From assembly GCA_045113275.1 (NCBI GenBank), contig JBGUIU010000058.1, positions 83,189 through 147,188 on the forward strand: a DNA stretch of 64,000 nt, written 5' to 3'. The position numbers and the translations under genes are program-made. The notes under the pieces are model-generated. The model did not search any database, had not been told where the DNA came from, and worked only from the letters and a program-made list of their open reading frames with translations. Within the stretch, counting starts at the first letter, position 1, and every line of letters starts with the position of its first letter. Source of the stretch: UBA1181 sp045113275. GTDB lineage: Bacteria; Bacteroidota; Bacteroidia; Bacteroidales; Paludibacteraceae. Of the stretch, positions 60,506-64,000 are shown in pieces.

Positions 60506-61265
60506 ACGGACCTCCGCACACGCTCAGACGCTCAAGAATCCTCTCGGCCTCCATGTACCTGCCGCAGTCTATCAGAAGCTGCATATTACCTAGCGAAGCG
60601 TTAAGCCACAGCAGGGTGGCGATGGAATCAGCCAGATCGCCCCTGACGCATCTAGGCGGACATTCCCTGATATACTCGCCGTTGCGGCCGAACACGCACA
60701 TCCTGAACCTGTACAGCGAAAACCACTCGTGCGTCATGCGCATCGTAGTGATGACACCGTCGCACTGCTCCACGATCTCCATGACATCGGCCCTGAACAC
60801 ATACTCGTACTCGCCGGCACCCGGATTATCGAACTTCCCTATCACATCGTCACCCTCCGGAACCTCGCCGCCTGTATCGACTATCTTCCTGAACTCGCCG
60901 GATTCCCTGTCGTAATAATACGTGGTGGCACCGTATGAAGCCCTCCACTCCTCATAGTCCTCGGCACTGACGAAATCATCGGCCGGAACCAGTATCTTAG
61001 TGATCTTGTAATACCCGTCACCGGGCAGATCAATGCTGACAGACGTCTCAGGCTCCGTGGACACATGAACGCACATCGTCTCCTCGCCCTTGGAACGAAC
61101 CCTCGTCAGCACATAGACGGCAACGCTGGCATCACGCCTGTACCCCATCGTCGTATTCGACTCCGGATCGTACCTGACACCCGGATTGTAACCTCCGACA
61201 ACTTCGGTCAGATCGTCAACCCACAGCTTACCGCCATCGTTTTCACAAATATTGAAATCTATCAT
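60447..61265 (-). CDS. Portal-adjacent protein, 272 aa
   Basis: Overlaps the portal gene by 4 nt (ATGA), implying coupled translation. Mixed beta structure in the first 180 residues and helices at the end (LLWLNASLGNMQLLIDCGRY), closing with EGCGCGSGRS. No family recognised. The coupling suggests a partner of the portal or of the first fibre layer. Confidence 0.72.
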   Translation of the reverse strand: MIDFNICENDGGKLWVDDLTEVVGGYNPGVRYDPESNTTMGYRRDASVAVYVLTRVRSKGEETMCVHVSTEPETSVSIDLPGDGYYKITKILVPADDFVSAEDYEEWRASYGATTYYYDRESGEFRKIVDTGGEVPEGDDVIGKFDNPGAGEYEYVFRADVMEIVEQCDGVITTMRMTHEWFSLYRFRMCVFGRNGEYIRECPPRCVRGDLADSIATLLWLNASLGNMQLLIDCGRYMEAERILERLSVCGGPCADVSFRRKEGCGCGSGRS

Positions 61266-63424
61266 CTGATACCTCCCTTCTTTCTTTCAAGTTCTATCTT
61301 GCTTCTGTCGGTCTCAGCCTTGTTATTGGCCTCGAACCACTTGATCCTGATCTCCTCCTCGCTCCTCTCGCGCTCCATCCTGAGCCTCTCCATGTTGTAG
61401 TTATCCTTCGTCTTCTCCAGCTCCTCGTTACGCTTGGAGAGCTCGTCAACCTGAGCCTTGTACTCCTCAACCTGCTTCGTAAGCTGGTCTATCTTCTCGG
61501 TGTACCTCGTCTGCCTTGCTATGCCCTCCTTGATCTTGCTGCTCATCTCCGTGATGCTCTTGCACATCAATATGTCCGGAAGCATCTGCATGTCGAGACT
61601 CTGATTCTGTATCAGACTCTTGACCAGATCCTGAAGAACCGTGCCCTCGTCAAGCGAATCAGCCGTACTCATCAGGCATAAATCATAGGACGTTACGCAG
61701 AACGACTCAGGAATGATGTCGAAAGACTTGACATCGGAACCCACGATAACTGAACCGTGCCTGCCCTCCGGCCAAGCGACCTTGGCTACATTGATACCCG
61801 ACAGAAAACACTCCTCCACAGCCATATCCATGGCCGAAAAATACCTCTTGGCTATCTGTATGACAATCCTCTCCTCGTCCCTCTGAGTGCCTACCTGATA
61901 CTCTCCACCCTTGCCGAGTCTTGAAGGGAAGACACCGCTTATCTTGCTCACATCGCCCTCTATCCTCTCAAGAACTCTGTCGATGGCCTCCACGAATTCA
62001 GCCTTGATGGTCTCATCATAACTCTGGTAGACCGTGTTAGGCGCAATCTGCTGACCCTCCTGCGACGTATCTATGAGCTTGACGCCGGTCCTGTTGTACG
62101 CTATCCACTTCTCAATCTTCTCTGTCATATCAGTACCCAGGAACTTAGGAAGCTGGCTGACATCCAGATACGATCCTATGCTTCCGTTATTGGCAAGCGC
62201 CGCATCCCTGACAAACCCCACGACATCATATTTGTCCTGCAGGTGCATACATGCCCTCATGAGCGAGAAAGGCTTGTCCGTCCTGTCCAGTAAAAACACA
62301 CCGCCGTAACCTATGCCGCACTCGGACGGGTTATCGGTGCTCCTGTCATAGACATCGTCCTTGCCTATCACTATGTTGATGTCGCTTCCTATCCTGATGC
62401 ACTTGTACCTGTACGTCACATACGCATACTTGTCCGTAGGTATCATCGGATCCTTGCCGTCATTCCTGTCGTAGTCAAGCCATGTAACCTCGTATACAGG
62501 TATCAGCCTCTCATCACCCTCATGGAACTCATCATACGGATAACCAGGCACCAGCTCCCTGTCATCGGCCGTCATGCCGTCACCGCCGACCGTGCTCCAT
62601 ATCCTGTCATACATGCCTGACCCCTCCTGCATGCCCTCTATGTCCTCGATGTCGCCCTTCGTCAACCTGTCACCCCACTCATTGATGATATCGGACCTCG
62701 TCATCCACCTTCTCACGACAATTCTCCTGCATTCCCTCACATACTGAGAATCAGGAGACTTGTCATAAAACACATTCATCGGATTATAAACATCCAGCCT
62801 GACATTGTCACCGCTGCGGCTGATACTCCACCTGTAGAAGTTCATGCCGGCTATCAATGCGTCCAATACCATGATCTCCCTCTTTCTGGCATACGACACG
62901 CTCTTGCTCTGCCTGATGTACTCGACCGCATCCTGACCGGCCCTCTCAAACGTGCTGACAAAACCGCCCGACGTGACATCGTCTATATGACCCAGCACAT
63001 CCCTGTCTATGGCGCTCGACACCTTCTCCCCCTTCATCGCCTCGCCTCGCATCTTGTCTATGATCCCTCCTATATACTCACCCCTCGCCTTCCTGACAGC
63101 CTCGGACAGCTCCTTAGCCCTGCCGTCAACACTCGCCTTATCCCTGCACAGTATCCTGTACTTGGGATCGACACTGCAGTACAGACCACACAGATAGTCT
63201 ATGTGGTTCTTGATTATAGGCGTGAACTCGACACTCGTCGGGGACCCTATGCCGAAATTCTCCTCAAGATACGCATACTGGGACTTGTTACGGATACCCT
63301 TGTAGTATTCGTACTGCCTCTTCATGTCGAACTTGTGCCTAACCAAGTCACGCATGATGGAGTCAGCGGTCTTAACCACCCACTCCTCACTGCCCTTGCG
63401 AATCTCCTTGTTTCCAGATCCCAT
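61262..63424 (-). CDS. Portal protein, 720 aa
   Basis: Portals form the dodecameric gate for DNA packaging and ejection. The N-terminal half has VEFTPIIKNHIDYLCGLYC and the typical helix-strand pattern of crAss-like portals. The C-terminal 100 residues are a long charged coiled coil (TEKIDQLTKQVEEYKAQVDE onward). Length fits crAss portals. It is the second gene behind the promoter at 63745-63776; the terminase large subunit is expected to the right, outside the window. Confidence 0.88.
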   Translation of the reverse strand: MGSGNKEIRKGSEEWVVKTADSIMRDLVRHKFDMKRQYEYYKGIRNKSQYAYLEENFGIGSPTSVEFTPIIKNHIDYLCGLYCSVDPKYRILCRDKASVDGRAKELSEAVRKARGEYIGGIIDKMRGEAMKGEKVSSAIDRDVLGHIDDVTSGGFVSTFERAGQDAVEYIRQSKSVSYARKREIMVLDALIAGMNFYRWSISRSGDNVRLDVYNPMNVFYDKSPDSQYVRECRRIVVRRWMTRSDIINEWGDRLTKGDIEDIEGMQEGSGMYDRIWSTVGGDGMTADDRELVPGYPYDEFHEGDERLIPVYEVTWLDYDRNDGKDPMIPTDKYAYVTYRYKCIRIGSDINIVIGKDDVYDRSTDNPSECGIGYGGVFLLDRTDKPFSLMRACMHLQDKYDVVGFVRDAALANNGSIGSYLDVSQLPKFLGTDMTEKIEKWIAYNRTGVKLIDTSQEGQQIAPNTVYQSYDETIKAEFVEAIDRVLERIEGDVSKISGVFPSRLGKGGEYQVGTQRDEERIVIQIAKRYFSAMDMAVEECFLSGINVAKVAWPEGRHGSVIVGSDVKSFDIIPESFCVTSYDLCLMSTADSLDEGTVLQDLVKSLIQNQSLDMQMLPDILMCKSITEMSSKIKEGIARQTRYTEKIDQLTKQVEEYKAQVDELSKRNEELEKTKDNYNMERLRMERERSEEEIRIKWFEANNKAETDRSKIELERKKGGIR

Positions 63425-63444
63425 ATCTTATCCTTTTTTCTGTT

Positions 63445-63723
63445 TCACAATTTCTTCAAACTATACCTGCGGACCGAATCAATCCCGCTGTGCATCAGCA
63501 TCTCCCTGACAGCACACCCGAAATCACCGTATCCCGGCTCCAGAACAAAACTCTCCATGACATTATACCCTCCGGCCCCCGTCAGCTCGACTATGACACC
63601 TCCGTCACCGTACACGTCAACCTTCACTCCGCCGACATACTCCATGCCGGTGACTTCCCTGATGGCCCCGTACACCTCGGACACCATACCGGATACCATA
63701 TCTGCACCTCTGTTTACTTCCAT
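63445..63723 (-). CDS. Small protein upstream of the portal, 92 aa
   Basis: MEVNRGADMVSGMVSEVYGA begins an alpha/beta protein with two strand pairs (VGGVKVDVYGDGGVIVEL). First gene of the structural operon, 20 nt before the portal. Similar small genes between terminase and portal are common in crAss-like phages; no function is known. Confidence 0.7.
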   Translation of the reverse strand: MEVNRGADMVSGMVSEVYGAIREVTGMEYVGGVKVDVYGDGGVIVELTGAGGYNVMESFVLEPGYGDFGCAVREMLMHSGIDSVRRYSLKKL

Positions 63724-63744
63724 ATCTGTCTTATTCCTGTCCTA

Positions 63745-63776
63745 CAAATATAAAACTTATATAACTAAACAACAAA
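63745..63776 (-). promoter_or_regulatory. Promoter of the head/portal operon
   Basis: On the minus strand TTTG (63776-63773) is followed after 20 nt by TATATTTG (63752-63745), an exact fit, about 20 nt before the first ATG. Confidence 0.78.
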
Positions 63777-63841
63777 CATCATCCCCAATCCTCGTTTATC
63801 CTGTCCAACTCAGGGCTCTCAACATACCTGAACCGTATAAA

Positions 63842-63867
63842 GAAACTTATAAAAACTTATGAGTTTC
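63842..63867 (-). ncRNA. 3' hairpin of the second tnpB
   Basis: GAAACTTATAA-AAAC-TTATGAGTTTC forms an 11-bp stem with one G-T pair across the stop codon, at the same place as the hairpin of the first tnpB. Confidence 0.5.
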
Positions 63868-64000
63868 AATTTCTTGCTTCAACCTATCACTACTTTTTAG
63901 TACCTTGTTTCCAAGTCTGTCATCCATAGTTGGATAGTCCACAAGCGTAAATTCGGTAGTACGGCTACCTATTATTCTTAAGCCTTCTTCAAGTATGTTA
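63847..64000 (-). CDS. TnpB-like nuclease, C-terminal 51 residues (partial)
   Basis: The frame enters from the right edge with NILEEGLRIIGSR and ends ...EIETHKFL. The first residues match the NILREGL that follows the last catalytic Asp of the complete TnpB at 14244-15440. VDYPTMDDRLGN is typical of the TnpB tail. The 5' part, including the RuvC motifs, lies outside the window, so intactness cannot be judged. It sits just upstream of the structural operon promoter. Confidence 0.8.
   Translation of the reverse strand, partial: NILEEGLRIIGSRTTEFTLVDYPTMDDRLGNKVLKSSDRLKQEIETHKFL

Noticed and set aside
60166..60519. A 117-aa minus-strand frame overlapping the 185-aa gene
   Set aside because: The 185-aa frame keeps a helical domain and the Cys-Gly end shared with neighbours; the alternative looks random and stops inside it.
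1..64000. CRISPR array
   Set aside because: No regularly spaced direct repeats of 25-40 bp were seen in any intergenic region.
1..64000. Stop-codon reassignment, as in some crAss-like phages
   Set aside because: All long genes read through with the standard code, and neighbouring genes use normal stops at tight overlaps; no suppressor tRNA was found.

Overview
The window is a stretch of a crAss-like bacteriophage genome (order Crassvirales), most likely infecting a Bacteroidota host. Three things support this. The recognisable head proteins are a 720-residue portal, a 494-residue major capsid protein of crAss type and a 359-residue candidate scaffold. Near the left edge are several very large proteins that look like crAss virion cargo. 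The promoters follow the Bacteroidota pattern TTTG-N18-20-TAnnTTTG, with little Shine-Dalgarno signal at most starts. Assignments rest on reading the translations; no database search was possible.

Layout. Almost everything is on the minus strand, so the late region reads from right to left. At 63.8-64.0 kb is the C-terminus of a TnpB, cut by the window edge. A promoter at 63.75 kb starts the structural operon: a 92-aa protein, portal, two Cys/Gly-tipped small proteins and a set of fibre proteins (50.2-59.9 kb). A glycosyltransferase and several small conserved proteins follow (44.9-50.2 kb), interrupted by a plus-strand HNH homing endonuclease (46.7-47.3 kb). A plus-strand island at 42.7-44.8 kb carries two zinc-ribbon paralogues, a GroES-like co-chaperonin and two unknown genes. 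Minus-strand genes then resume: a DUF5675-like protein, two fibres, scaffold, major capsid protein, a run of candidate ring/adaptor genes, two giant tail proteins (1366 and 1798 aa), a DUF192-like protein, holin and a spanin-like protein (17.6-42.5 kb).

Left part. A divergent pair of overlapping promoters near 15.5 kb drives a plus-strand PD-(D/E)XK nuclease and SF2 helicase, and a minus-strand full-length TnpB. Beyond TnpB lie a tRNA-Arg(CCU), a structured leader RNA, a small protein, a complete GroEL, a small Gln/Ala-rich protein and three large cargo-like proteins (1594, 670 and more than 1420 aa; the last runs off the left edge).

How it fits together. The right and middle parts build the head, fibres, portal rings and tail. 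The left giant proteins are probably carried in the virion. GroEL and the GroES-like protein, 30 kb apart on opposite strands, could form a phage folding machine for these large proteins. Holin, the spanin-like protein and the DUF5675 protein are candidates for lysis. Transcription of the minus strand appears to be punctuated by intrinsic terminators, several fused directly to the next promoter.

No gene-free stretch exceeds 300 bases. The longest gaps (13892-14124 and 11730-11947) hold promoters, terminators and leader RNAs described below.
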